NCBI GenBank assembly: GCA_900316955.1
Contig: ONEX01000022.1
Coordinates: 1-55,134, forward strand
Length of the DNA stretch: 55,134 nt
Source of the DNA: an uncultured Bacteroidales bacterium
GTDB taxonomy: Bacteria; Bacteroidota; Bacteroidia; Bacteroidales; UBA932
Direction of reading: 5' to 3'
Shown piece by piece: positions 1 through 12,034 of this stretch. The position numbers and the translations under genes are program-made. How positions within the stretch are numbered: position 1 is the stretch's first letter; every line of letters begins with the position of its first letter. Below the pieces are notes generated by a model. The model worked only from the letters and a program-made list of their open reading frames with translations, was not told the origin of the DNA and searched no databases.

Positions 1-1
1 A

Positions 2-367
2 GATAACTGGCTGGTTTGTAATGGGTTGATTCTTCCGACCAACTATGTGGACGTTGCCCGGTTCGAATCGATCTATGGCACCCACAACCGGTTCCGGGTT
101 TTCTTGTCCAGCCCCAAGCAGCGGGAGGAGGCGATGCTGGCCAAGATGGCGGAGCAACGGGGTGTCATGTTCGAGGACCAGGAGGCCCGGATCCTTTGCG
201 GAGACACTTGCAAGCAAATGTTCGGAACCCGCGATCCGCGCAGGCTGGATGGGCCCGGCCGGATCCGGCTGGCCCAGCAGCTCCGGCGTCAATACAAGCT
301 TACCTTCCGGCAGCTTGCCACCCTGGTCCGGCTCCCCGAGACGGAAGTCCGGGCCTATGTCCGATGA
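2..367 (+). CDS. C-terminal part of a transposase-like HTH protein (truncated by window edge)
   Basis: The frame is open from the first bases of the window to a TGA at 365-367, so the true start lies upstream and only about 121 residues are seen. The last 25 residues (FRQLATLVRLPETEVRAYV) look like a small helix-turn-helix. The preceding stretch is basic and helical with an LSSPKQREE segment. From memory this resembles the C-terminal region of Bacteroidales REP-associated tyrosine (Y1) transposases, but the catalytic HUH and Tyr motifs would lie outside the window, so the family is an inference. A large palindrome at 614-753, a possible substrate type for such enzymes, lies nearby. It could equally be another small DNA-binding protein. 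Confidence 0.4.
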   Translation, partial: DNWLVCNGLILPTNYVDVARFESIYGTHNRFRVFLSSPKQREEAMLAKMAEQRGVMFEDQEARILCGDTCKQMFGTRDPRRLDGPGRIRLAQQLRRQYKLTFRQLATLVRLPETEVRAYVR

Positions 368-423
368 CGCAGCTCCATCCTGCGGACAGTTTGGCAAATT
401 ATTCAAAAAAGCGAGCCCGGCTC

Positions 424-454
424 TTGCGTGATTAAAAAAAAGTTTCTACCTTTG
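424..454 (+). promoter_or_regulatory. Bacteroidota-type promoter of tRNA-Val
   Basis: A TTG at 424-426 is followed after exactly 20 nt by TACCTTTG (447-454), which matches the Bacteroidota sigma consensus TAnnTTTG. The tRNA begins 17 nt downstream. Confidence 0.8.
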
Positions 455-470
455 CAATCCCCAAATGAAC

Positions 471-548
471 GAGGGCTTAGCTCAGTTGGTTTAGAGCGCT
501 TGCTTGACAGGCAAGAGGTCGGCAGTTCAAATCTGCCAGTCCTCACCA
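471..548 (+). tRNA. tRNA-Val (anticodon GAC)
   Basis: The full cloverleaf can be folded: acceptor GAGGGCT/AGTCCTC with one G-U pair, D-stem GCTC/GAGC, anticodon stem CTTGC/GCAAG with loop TTGACAG (anticodon GAC), and T-stem GGCAG/CTGCC with loop TTCAAAT. The discriminator is A and the CCA end is encoded (546-548), unlike the tRNA-Thr of this window. It has its own promoter and a terminator-like hairpin. Confidence 0.95.
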
Positions 549-558
549 CTCGGAAGAG

Positions 559-592
559 ACACCTACAGCGATGCAGGTGTTTCTTTTTTTAT
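559..592 (+). terminator. Intrinsic terminator after tRNA-Val
   Basis: The arms ACACCT and AGGTGT, extended inward by two more pairs after one mismatch, form a hairpin followed by a T-rich run (ttctttttttat). Confidence 0.7.
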
Positions 593-613
593 TTGGACCT
601 GAGTCCTCGATTT

Positions 614-753
614 CGCCAAACAGCCGCACGAGAGTCTTCGCTAAATGGTCCACAAGGGTGATTGCGGTGCGCCAGGGGCCGAAATCGGCCTGTGGCGCAC
701 CGCAATCACCAACTCAGCGCGCAGAACGAGCCTCTTGGTGCGGCTATTTGGCG
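614..753. repeat. Nested 140-nt imperfect palindrome
   Basis: An inner near-perfect hairpin pairs 657-674 with 693-710 (18 of 18 bp). After one mismatch and one wobble it continues to a 2-nt apex at 683-684. An outer arm, 614-629 (starting CGCCAAACAGCCGCA), pairs with 738-753, about 16 bp with one mismatch. The region lies between the tRNA-Val terminator and the convergent stop of the lipoprotein gene and codes for nothing recognisable. It could be a REP-like or miniature element, or a structured 3' end of the operon ending at 774. Confidence 0.75.
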
Positions 754-773
754 GCGAGGGCGGGCGCCGGAAA

Positions 774-2924
774 CTACCACCGGATTTTCACACGGACGCC
801 GTCGGGGCTGTTGGGAAAGCGGAGGAAGAGGGTGCGGGTGGCGGGGTCCCAGGCGCAGTCATCGGCCGGTTCTCCGTCCACGAGCACACTCAGGGGCTTG
901 CGGCGGAGGAGGATGCGGGTGACGTTATCGGTCTCCGCAGGGGCCTTGCACACATAGGAGAAGGTGCGGGCGGTTCGGTGGAGGTCGTAGGCGCGGCTGG
1001 CGGCGGCGAGGATGGCCGGGGCCTTGGGGGCTTTGCGAAGGTCGTACAGGAAGGCCTGGGTGCCGGGTTCGAGTTCCTTGCGCGTAACGATCGGGAGCGT
1101 CGGATCGAACAGGTCGATGAACGATCCTTCCAGGACATAGGGTTCGTCGGAGACACTTTCGTCCAGCGCGGCGGCGATCTTGTAGGGGCCGCGGTCCAGC
1201 AGGAAGTGGTTCTTCCACTGCAGCGGGCCGTACAGCGACTCGACGGCGAACAGCAGCATCGCGTCACCGCCGGCATTCATCACATACTCCTTCGGGTCGA
1301 ACCGCAGCACACCCAGACGGCCTTTGCCGCAAGGGTACACTCCCCTTCCGAGACCGGGCGACAAGCCCAGGAGTTCGAACAGATGGTCCACCGGGGCCGC
1401 ATAGGCGCGGCCGTCGGTATTCCACCATTCGCGCACCCCCTGGAAGGGATCGGTGTCGGTGCCGCTGTAGATGAGCACTCCCCCGTCACGCACCCAGTCA
1501 GCCAGGTGCTGGTGCGCGGCCGGGTCCATCGGCTTCATATTGGCATAGGTCATCAGGAGGACCTTCACGTCCTTGAGCGCCTCCGGATAGCCCAGGTTCT
1601 CGATGTGGGTGATGCCCACGGGGACGCCGCGCTTGAGCAGCGGCAGGGCCAGGCCGAAGAAGTTCGAGAGCTGCGGGTCCTCATAGCCCTCGTGGACCGG
1701 GAACCGCTGGAACATCAGGGAATTGGCCATCAGGACGGAGATGCCCTGCGAGCCGTCCAGGGTATTCCGGGACACCGGCATTTCCTGCAGGGCGTTCGTC
1801 ATCACCTGCATCATCGACGCGAAATCCTGCGGGATGCGGATCCGCTCGTCCGAACCCGGCCCGGCCGGGTAAGGGCGCTCGTAGATGCGCTCCGGCCAGG
1901 GCATGATCTCGTAGGTGTCGATCTGCGGGTACAGCAGCTGGGCCGCGAAGGTCGCCTGGTAGTTCCGCCGGAAATCGGTCCAGTCCCGGGTGGCGTCCTC
2001 GATCGGGTCCGTCAGGAACCAGACGCGGCGGCCGGTCGGGGCCGTCATCGAAGCCATGCACCCGTATTCCAGGTAAGCCGTCTCGAACACTCGCTCGCGG
2101 CGGACTCCGTCAAAGTAGTCCGGCGCCCGGGAGGTCCCGGTCCATACCTGGGCGATGTATCCGTCGATGCAGTCCATCGACGCGAGCGACGCCTCGGGCG
2201 AGACGATTTCCCACATCGAATAGTTCACCAGGGAATGCGTGGGAATGTAGCACTTGATCTCCCGGCCCAGCGAGCGGCCGTATTCTTTCGCATAGGAACA
2301 GACCTCGTCCAGGGCCCGGTAATACAGATGATACTTCAGTTTGGAGGACAGGTATGTGGCCTCCGGGGACTCGTCCTGCGGGCGCCAGTCCTCGCCGTAG
2401 AAGGACTTCCATTCGCGTTTGAAGGCCTCGGAATACCCGCCATGGGCCCAGAACTCCGGCTCTTCCAGGAAGATATGGTCCACCCCGGCGTCGATGACGC
2501 GCTTGATGTGCCGTTCCTTGAAGTATGCCAGATAGTTCTCCGTCGGGACGATGTACGGAACCATCGGCCCATGCCAGATGGTGTCCCCTTCCATCCGGAC
2601 CTGGCCCTCGTCCAGGTGCCATTCTCCGTCCCAGCCGCCGGTGAAATAATCCTGATACCCGCCCCATGCGATGCCGGTCATGAAATGCGTCTCGTACCCG
2701 CGCTCCCGCCAGGAAGCGAGCCGGGCCTCCACGCTGCCGGGGGCGTTCTTGTCCGTGGGATTCCCGCCCACACCGTACACCATCACCGCGTCGGCCCGGT
2801 TGTCGATGGTGGGCCGCCATCCCTGCCCCGTCTGGAACGTCGTCTTGACGGGATCCCGGACGGGACCCGCGCAGGCCAGAACGCAAAAGAGCGTCAGGCT
2901 AGTCAGCCAGGCGCTCTTTCGCAT
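774..2924 (-). CDS. Putative glycoside-hydrolase-like lipoprotein (GH42-like architecture, family unassigned)
   Basis: 716 residues from ATG 2924; a TTG two codons earlier is less likely. The N-terminus is a lipoprotein signal with lipobox VLAC (Cys18), so the protein is probably surface or periplasmic. The first about 380 residues have the look of a TIM-barrel hydrolase, with [13 protein letters not shown] near residue 155 (candidate acidic catalytic site) and many aromatics. Residues about 400-530 resemble the glutamine-amidotransferase-like trimerisation domain of GH42 beta-galactosidases ([19 protein letters not shown], then a GGVLIYSG segment). The C-terminus looks like a beta domain. 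The gene starts inside the end of clpX (26-nt overlap), so it is probably the last gene of the gyrB-clpX operon. The substrate is unknown; the hydrolase assignment is an inference from fold-like patterns. Confidence 0.55.
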   Translation of the reverse strand: MRKSAWLTSLTLFCVLACAGPVRDPVKTTFQTGQGWRPTIDNRADAVMVYGVGGNPTDKNAPGSVEARLASWRERGYETHFMTGIAWGGYQDYFTGGWDGEWHLDEGQVRMEGDTIWHGPMVPYIVPTENYLAYFKERHIKRVIDAGVDHIFLEEPEFWAHGGYSEAFKREWKSFYGEDWRPQDESPEATYLSSKLKYHLYYRALDEVCSYAKEYGRSLGREIKCYIPTHSLVNYSMWEIVSPEASLASMDCIDGYIAQVWTGTSRAPDYFDGVRRERVFETAYLEYGCMASMTAPTGRRVWFLTDPIEDATRDWTDFRRNYQATFAAQLLYPQIDTYEIMPWPERIYERPYPAGPGSDERIRIPQDFASMMQVMTNALQEMPVSRNTLDGSQGISVLMANSLMFQRFPVHEGYEDPQLSNFFGLALPLLKRGVPVGITHIENLGYPEALKDVKVLLMTYANMKPMDPAAHQHLADWVRDGGVLIYSGTDTDPFQGVREWWNTDGRAYAAPVDHLFELLGLSPGLGRGVYPCGKGRLGVLRFDPKEYVMNAGGDAMLLFAVESLYGPLQWKNHFLLDRGPYKIAAALDESVSDEPYVLEGSFIDLFDPTLPIVTRKELEPGTQAFLYDLRKAPKAPAILAAASRAYDLHRTARTFSYVCKAPAETDNVTRILLRRKPLSVLVDGEPADDCAWDPATRTLFLRFPNSPDGVRVKIRW

Positions 2925-4122
2925 AAGCAAGCGTAAGTTTGAAGGTCTTCTTCTTGGAGGAGGGCGCTTCGAACATCGCGTCGTTCATCAGCTCCTCGCA
3001 GATGCTCCGGAGCCCGCGGGCGCCGAGCTTCCGCTCGATGGACGTATCCACGATCAGGTCCAGCACTTCCGGCTCGATCTCCAGCTTCAGGCCGTCCATC
3101 TCGAAGAGCTTCTGATACTGCCGGATGATGGCGTTCTTGGGCTCGGTGAGGATGCGGCGGAGGGAGGCGCGGTCCAGCTGGTCCAGGTAGGTGACGACCG
3201 GGAGACGACCTACGATCTCAGGGATGAGGCCGTAGGAGCGAAGGTCCTGGGCGTCCACGTATTGCAGGAGATTGTCCTTGTCCACGCGCTCCTTCTCCTC
3301 GGCGCTGAAGCCGATGATCCGGGTGTTCTTACGCTGGGCGATGTGCCGCTCGATCCCTTCGAAGGCGCCGCCGCAGATGAACAGGATGTTCTGCGTGTTC
3401 ACGTGGATGAACTCCTGCTCGGGGTGCTTGCGGCCGCCCTTCGGCGGGACGTTCACCACGTTCCCCTCCAGGAGTTTCAGCATCGCCTGCTGCACGCCCT
3501 CGCCCGACACGTCGCGGGTGATGGACGGGTTGTCGGACTTGCGGGCGATCTTGTCGATCTCGTCGATGAAGACGATGCCGCGCTCGGCCTTCTGGAGGTC
3601 GAAATCGGCCTCCTGCAGCAGCCGGGTCAGGATGCTCTCGACATCTTCGCCCACGTAGCCGGCCTCCGTCAGGACGGTGGCGTCCACGATGGTGAAGGGC
3701 ACGTCCAGCTGCTTGGCGATGGTCTTCGCCAGCAGGGTCTTGCCCGTTCCCGTGGGCCCGACCAGCAGGATGTTGGACTTCTCCAGCTCCACGCCGTCGT
3801 CGGCCTTCTCGATCAGGTTGTGGCTGATGCGCTTGTAGTGGTTGTACACGGCCACGGCGAGGACGGTCTTGGCCCGGTCCTGACCGATGACATACTGGTC
3901 CAGGTAGGCCTTGATCTCCTTCGGTTTCGGGGCATTGTCCAGCGAACCGACGGTGGTCTCCCCTTTCTTGGGCCGCTTTTCCAGTTCCGCCACGTATTCC
4001 GCCGCCATCTTCGCGCAGTCCGAGCAGATGTACCCGTCGATGCCCTGGAGCATGAACGGGACCTCGGCGTCGGTGCGGCCGCAGAGGACGCAGCGGTTCT
4101 GATGGTTCTCTCGCTTGGCCAT
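2899..4122 (-). CDS. clpX: ATP-dependent Clp protease ATP-binding subunit ClpX
   Basis: 407 residues, normal length. AAA+ unfoldase that recognises tagged substrates and threads them into ClpP in the cytoplasm. The N-terminal C4 zinc finger is complete (Cys11, Cys14, Cys33, Cys36). Walker A is GPTGTGKT (122-129), followed by a Walker B FIDEIDK, the pore-loop region and the GARGLRSI sensor region. The start ATG overlaps the clpP stop codon as TAATG (4122), so the two are translationally coupled, the classical clpP-clpX order. Its last codons overlap the start of the downstream lipoprotein gene. Confidence 0.97.
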   Translation of the reverse strand: MAKRENHQNRCVLCGRTDAEVPFMLQGIDGYICSDCAKMAAEYVAELEKRPKKGETTVGSLDNAPKPKEIKAYLDQYVIGQDRAKTVLAVAVYNHYKRISHNLIEKADDGVELEKSNILLVGPTGTGKTLLAKTIAKQLDVPFTIVDATVLTEAGYVGEDVESILTRLLQEADFDLQKAERGIVFIDEIDKIARKSDNPSITRDVSGEGVQQAMLKLLEGNVVNVPPKGGRKHPEQEFIHVNTQNILFICGGAFEGIERHIAQRKNTRIIGFSAEEKERVDKDNLLQYVDAQDLRSYGLIPEIVGRLPVVTYLDQLDRASLRRILTEPKNAIIRQYQKLFEMDGLKLEIEPEVLDLIVDTSIERKLGARGLRSICEELMNDAMFEAPSSKKKTFKLTLAYAKERLAD

Positions 4123-4799
4123 TACCTGGCTTTCTTGTACAGGACCTCGTCCACCATGCCGTAGGCCTTGGCCTCCTCGGCGGTCATCCAGAAGTCGCGG
4201 TCACCGTCGGCGGCGACGCGCGCGACGGGCTGGCCGGAATGCTCCGCGATGATGCGGAAGAGCTCCGCGCGGGTCTTCTCGATCTCGCGGGCGGCGATGA
4301 GGATGTCGCTGGCCTGGCCCTGGGCACCGCCCAGCGGCTGATGGATCAGCACGCGGGAGTGCGGCAGCGCGCTGCGCTTGCCGGGCGCGCCGGCACACAG
4401 GAGCACCGAGCCCATGGACGCCGCCATGCCGGTGCAGACCGTCGCCACGTCGGGCTGGATGATCTGCATCGTGTCATAGATGGCGAGGCCGGAGGACACC
4501 TGTCCGCCCGGGGTGTTCAGGTACAGGGTGATGTCCGCGTGGGAATCGCCCGACGCCAGGAACAGCAGCTGCGCCATCACGATGTTCGCGACATCGTCGT
4601 CGATGGGCACGCCCAGGAAGATGATGCGGTCCATCATCAAGCGGCTGAAGACGTCCATCTGGGCGACGTTCAGCTTGCGCTCCTCGGTGATGGTCGGATT
4701 GATATAGGCGTCGAGGGCCGACGCATAGCGGGACAGGGTGGCCGAGCCGATGCCCTGGCCTTTCACGGCAAATTTCTCGAATTCGTTCATGTCAGTCAT
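4122..4799 (-). CDS. clpP: ATP-dependent Clp protease proteolytic subunit ClpP
   Basis: 225 residues. Serine protease that forms the tetradecameric degradation chamber used by ClpX. The triad is readable: Ser128 in GMAASMGSV, His153 in RVLIHQP and probably Asp198 in AADGDRDF. The N-terminal about 30 residues are a somewhat long leader, probably trimmed as in other ClpPs. It lies 36 nt downstream of tig and overlaps clpX by one base; tig-clpP-clpX is a widely conserved cluster linking folding on the ribosome to degradation. Confidence 0.96.
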   Translation of the reverse strand: MTDMNEFEKFAVKGQGIGSATLSRYASALDAYINPTITEERKLNVAQMDVFSRLMMDRIIFLGVPIDDDVANIVMAQLLFLASGDSHADITLYLNTPGGQVSSGLAIYDTMQIIQPDVATVCTGMAASMGSVLLCAGAPGKRSALPHSRVLIHQPLGGAQGQASDILIAAREIEKTRAELFRIIAEHSGQPVARVAADGDRDFWMTAEEAKAYGMVDEVLYKKAR

Positions 4800-4835
4800 T
4801 TCTGGTACACCTGAGAATACGGGAAAACGGCCGGA

Positions 4836-6152
4836 TTATTTCAGGGCGCGGAACTTTTCCTCGGAAATCTTCTTGGTCTGGAGGTTGACCTTCTCGCGCA
4901 GGGCGCCGATGGTCTTGTTGTCCTCCACCTGCTCCTCGAGCCGGCGCACCTGGTTCTCGTCCTCCAGGACGTTGCGGGCGGAACTCTTGATCAGGTCCTG
5001 CGGGACGTTGCCCATGCCGTACATGGCGTACTGGTAGGCGACGTAGCTCTCGGCGGCCTGCTCGATGTCGGCCTTCTCGACCTTCAGGCCGAGCTTCTGC
5101 ATCAGGTAGCCGCGGGTGAGCTGCCACTTGAAGTCCTCGACGAAGCCGGGGAACTCCTTCTCCACCTGCTCGGCGGTGTACTTGCCGTCATTGGCATAGA
5201 CGAGCCAGCGCTTGAGGAAAGCTTCCGGGAGCTGGATGTCGGCCTTGTCCACGAAGTACTTGCGGACGTCGGCGGCGAAGCGGTAGTTGGCCTCCTGGGT
5301 GTAGTTGGCGCGGATGCGCTCGACCACCTTCTCCATGAACTGCTCCTCGCTGGTGACGGCACCTTCGCCGAACATCTGGTTCCAGGTCTCCTGGTTGGAC
5401 TCGGCGGCCTTGAAGGTCTTGACGTTCACGACGGTGAAGTTGAAGACGGGATCCAGGGTGGCGAGCTTCGCCTTGTCCACCTTGAGCATGGAGGCGCGGT
5501 CGGTCTCGTTCTCGAAGGCCACGCTCACGTCGCAGGTGAACTTGTCGCCAGCCTTCTTGCCGACGAACAGCGGACGGGCGATCTCGGCGACATGGGCCAC
5601 GGAGATGTACACGCCCTCGGCGCTGTGGCTGTCGTTCGCGATGTCGGCGATGATGTAGTCGTTCTCGCCGGCCTTCTCACCTTCCTGGAGAGCGCCGTAC
5701 TGCTGGAGCATCTGGGCCTTCATCGCCTTCTTGGCGTCCTCGGTGACGTTGATCTCATAGTACGGGATCTTGTCGCCCTCGCCGGCCTCGAAGTTCAGTT
5801 CCGGGGTCTGGGCGATGTCGAACTTGAAGGTGAAGTCGGCGCCGGGCTTCCACTCCAGCTGGGGCTGGTCCTCGGACGGGAGGGGTTCGCCGACGACGCG
5901 GATCTTCTCGTCGCGGATGAAGGTGTCGAGCTGCTCGGAGACGAGCCGGTTCACGGCCTCATAGAGGGACTGGTCGCCATACAGGCGCTGGATCAGGGAC
6001 ATCGGGGCCATTCCCTTGCGGAAACCCTTGATGTCGGCGCGGCGGCGGTATTCGTTCAATCTCTTCTTGAGGGCCTCGGCGTAGTCGTCCGGGGTGATGT
6101 CGATGGTGACCTGGTAGTTCAGGGCATCGGGCTGGGTCTTGGTAATGTTCAT
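4836..6152 (-). CDS. tig: Trigger factor, ribosome-associated chaperone
   Basis: 438 residues. Binds near the ribosome exit tunnel and shields nascent chains. The ribosome-binding signature is seen at residues about 40-60 (ADIKGFRKGMAPMSLI, compare GFRxGxxP). The central PPIase-like segment carries the divergent sequence common in Bacteroidota (KIPYYEINVTEDAKK), and the rest is the long helical C-terminal arm region. It lies 21 nt downstream of the HD phosphohydrolase gene and 36 nt upstream of clpP. Confidence 0.93.
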   Translation of the reverse strand: MNITKTQPDALNYQVTIDITPDDYAEALKKRLNEYRRRADIKGFRKGMAPMSLIQRLYGDQSLYEAVNRLVSEQLDTFIRDEKIRVVGEPLPSEDQPQLEWKPGADFTFKFDIAQTPELNFEAGEGDKIPYYEINVTEDAKKAMKAQMLQQYGALQEGEKAGENDYIIADIANDSHSAEGVYISVAHVAEIARPLFVGKKAGDKFTCDVSVAFENETDRASMLKVDKAKLATLDPVFNFTVVNVKTFKAAESNQETWNQMFGEGAVTSEEQFMEKVVERIRANYTQEANYRFAADVRKYFVDKADIQLPEAFLKRWLVYANDGKYTAEQVEKEFPGFVEDFKWQLTRGYLMQKLGLKVEKADIEQAAESYVAYQYAMYGMGNVPQDLIKSSARNVLEDENQVRRLEEQVEDNKTIGALREKVNLQTKKISEEKFRALK

Positions 6153-6173
6153 TGTATCGTTTGGTTTTTGTTA

Positions 6174-10251
<4,078 letters not shown>

Positions 10252-10263
<12 letters not shown>

Positions 10264-12027
10264 TACGATTCCGCCCGTAAAATACATTCCCGCCTCGGCG
10301 TGGAGCGGGGTTTTCTGGACCACCTGGTTCAGCAGGTTGCCGCCCTTCGCCCAGAAGCCGAAACGGTGGGTGAAACGGTACTCCGCGAACAGGCCAAGAT
10401 CCACCCAGCCGGGGACGCGGTAGGTCCGGGTGATTGACCCGCCGTCATCGAGATAAGTGGCGGTGGCCTTCCGGCCCGTGGACCAGGCGATGTCCAGACC
10501 GCCTTTCATCCGTTCGCCGTAGTTGTACGCAGGACGGATGAAGCCCGTGAAGGCCGCCGGGGCGAAAGCGCCGCTGTCGGCGATGTTCGTATGCCGGTAG
10601 GACAGTTTGCCGTCCACGGTCACGCTCTCGGATTTCCACCCGTAGTCGAAGTCGACGAACAGGAGGTTGAAGCCCTTTTCCCACAGGGCGGGCCTCAGGA
10701 CCAGGATTTCGGCGAGCTCGACCGGCTGGAGGGTGGAGGAATCGGATCCCGCCGGATTGGCCACGCTGATGTAATACATGGCCATTCCCTCCATGGGCGC
10801 ATAGGTCCAGCGGGCGTAACCGCCCTGGAGGTCGTAGCGGAAGCGGCTGGCGATATTGCCCCGCGCGCCGATCATGGCGCGCACCCGCTCCACGGAATGC
10901 CCGTACTGGGCGTCATAGGAGAAGGGATGCGAGAAGAACTGGCCGGACAGGGTGTTGAACCGGTCGCCGCCCGTCGCGGAGGTCTGGAGGATCAGCCGGT
11001 CGTCCAGCAGGTGGAAGTCCACATGGACGTCCGGATAGATGAAGCCGGACTTGTGCTGGAAGTCCTTGTCCCAGAGATTGAACTCCTCCGAATAGATGAG
11101 CCAGGACACCTGGGCGCCCAGGCTGAAGCGCCAGCGGTCCAGGTTGAACTGGTACTTGGGCGTGAGGGCCATCCGGCCGGTATAGCCGGCGAAATCGCCC
11201 ATATAGCGCGCCAGGTCCAGGTTCAGACCCACGAGGACGCGATGGTCCGCATCGAGGACGGGACCGAATTCACCGGCAAGGTCGAACTTGCTCTCGCGGA
11301 AGTCCTTCGCAATCCGCGAGAAACTCGACAGGTCGCCGCCCAGGAGGGAATAGTCGATGGCCGCGTCATACATCAGGTGCATTTCGTCCGACGGCAGGGA
11401 GCGGACGCGGGCCTTGGCCTCGAGACCGCTCATCTTCTGGTAATGATAGGCGTCATCGGCCATCCGGTTGCGGAAGCCGAGGTCCAGGGAGGCCAGACCG
11501 CCGTCCCAGTTGAAGACACCGTCGATGCCGGCCTTCGTATCGGCCAGGTAGCCCTTCATCTTATCCCCGGACTTGACCACCGGCGTGATGCCGTCCTGGG
11601 GCGTGCCCAGGGCGAAATCGTGGTACCGCCCGAAATAGGACTGGTGGGTGGCATAGACACTCATCCGGTACTTCTCCTTCTGGACCGGCGTAAAGACGAA
11701 GTCCAGCTCAGGATGGAGGGTAAAGCCGGCGCCGGCGCGGAGATAGAACTTCTCCGTCGTGGAAGGCTTGGGCGTGGGCTTGAGCTGCACGTAGTAGGGC
11801 GTGAACTCATAGGCGCCCTGATAGGGCTTCTCGAACACGGAATAGTCGAAATCCAGGTTGAACCGGGTCACGGAATCCGGCACCGCCATCTGCTGCGCAG
11901 GCTTGGCGATGGAGGAGGCGCCGCCCTGGTAGGCGTTCGTGACCTCCACGGTCGGATTGAGGTTCTGTCCATAGGCCAGGGCGGTCACCGCCGCCGCAAG
12001 GGCCGTCGCGAGGATATGCTGTCTCAT
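10252..12027 (-). CDS. Outer-membrane beta-barrel protein, TonB-receptor-like barrel without plug
   Basis: 591 residues with a Sec signal peptide (MRQHILATALAAAVTALAYG). The body alternates hydrophobic and polar residues, with aromatic girdle residues typical of outer-membrane strands, and ends GMYFTGGIVLNF with a C-terminal aromatic, as expected for BAM-inserted barrels. No plug or carboxypeptidase-like domain is seen. It follows the TPR gene by 7 nt on the same strand, so the two are probably made together; the partner may be needed for assembly or for a complex. Precise function is not recognised. Confidence 0.7.
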
Positions 12028-12034
12028 GTTCGTG

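Noticed and set aside
471-753. tRNA-Val as an integration site of a mobile island
   Set aside because: No duplicated tRNA 3' end, no integrase gene and no foreign gene block next to it.
645-2936. Long plus-strand open frame opposite the lipoprotein gene
   Set aside because: Composition-driven antisense shadow in GC-rich DNA; no recognisable domain, no promoter, and the minus-strand frame has a lipobox and protein-like sequence.
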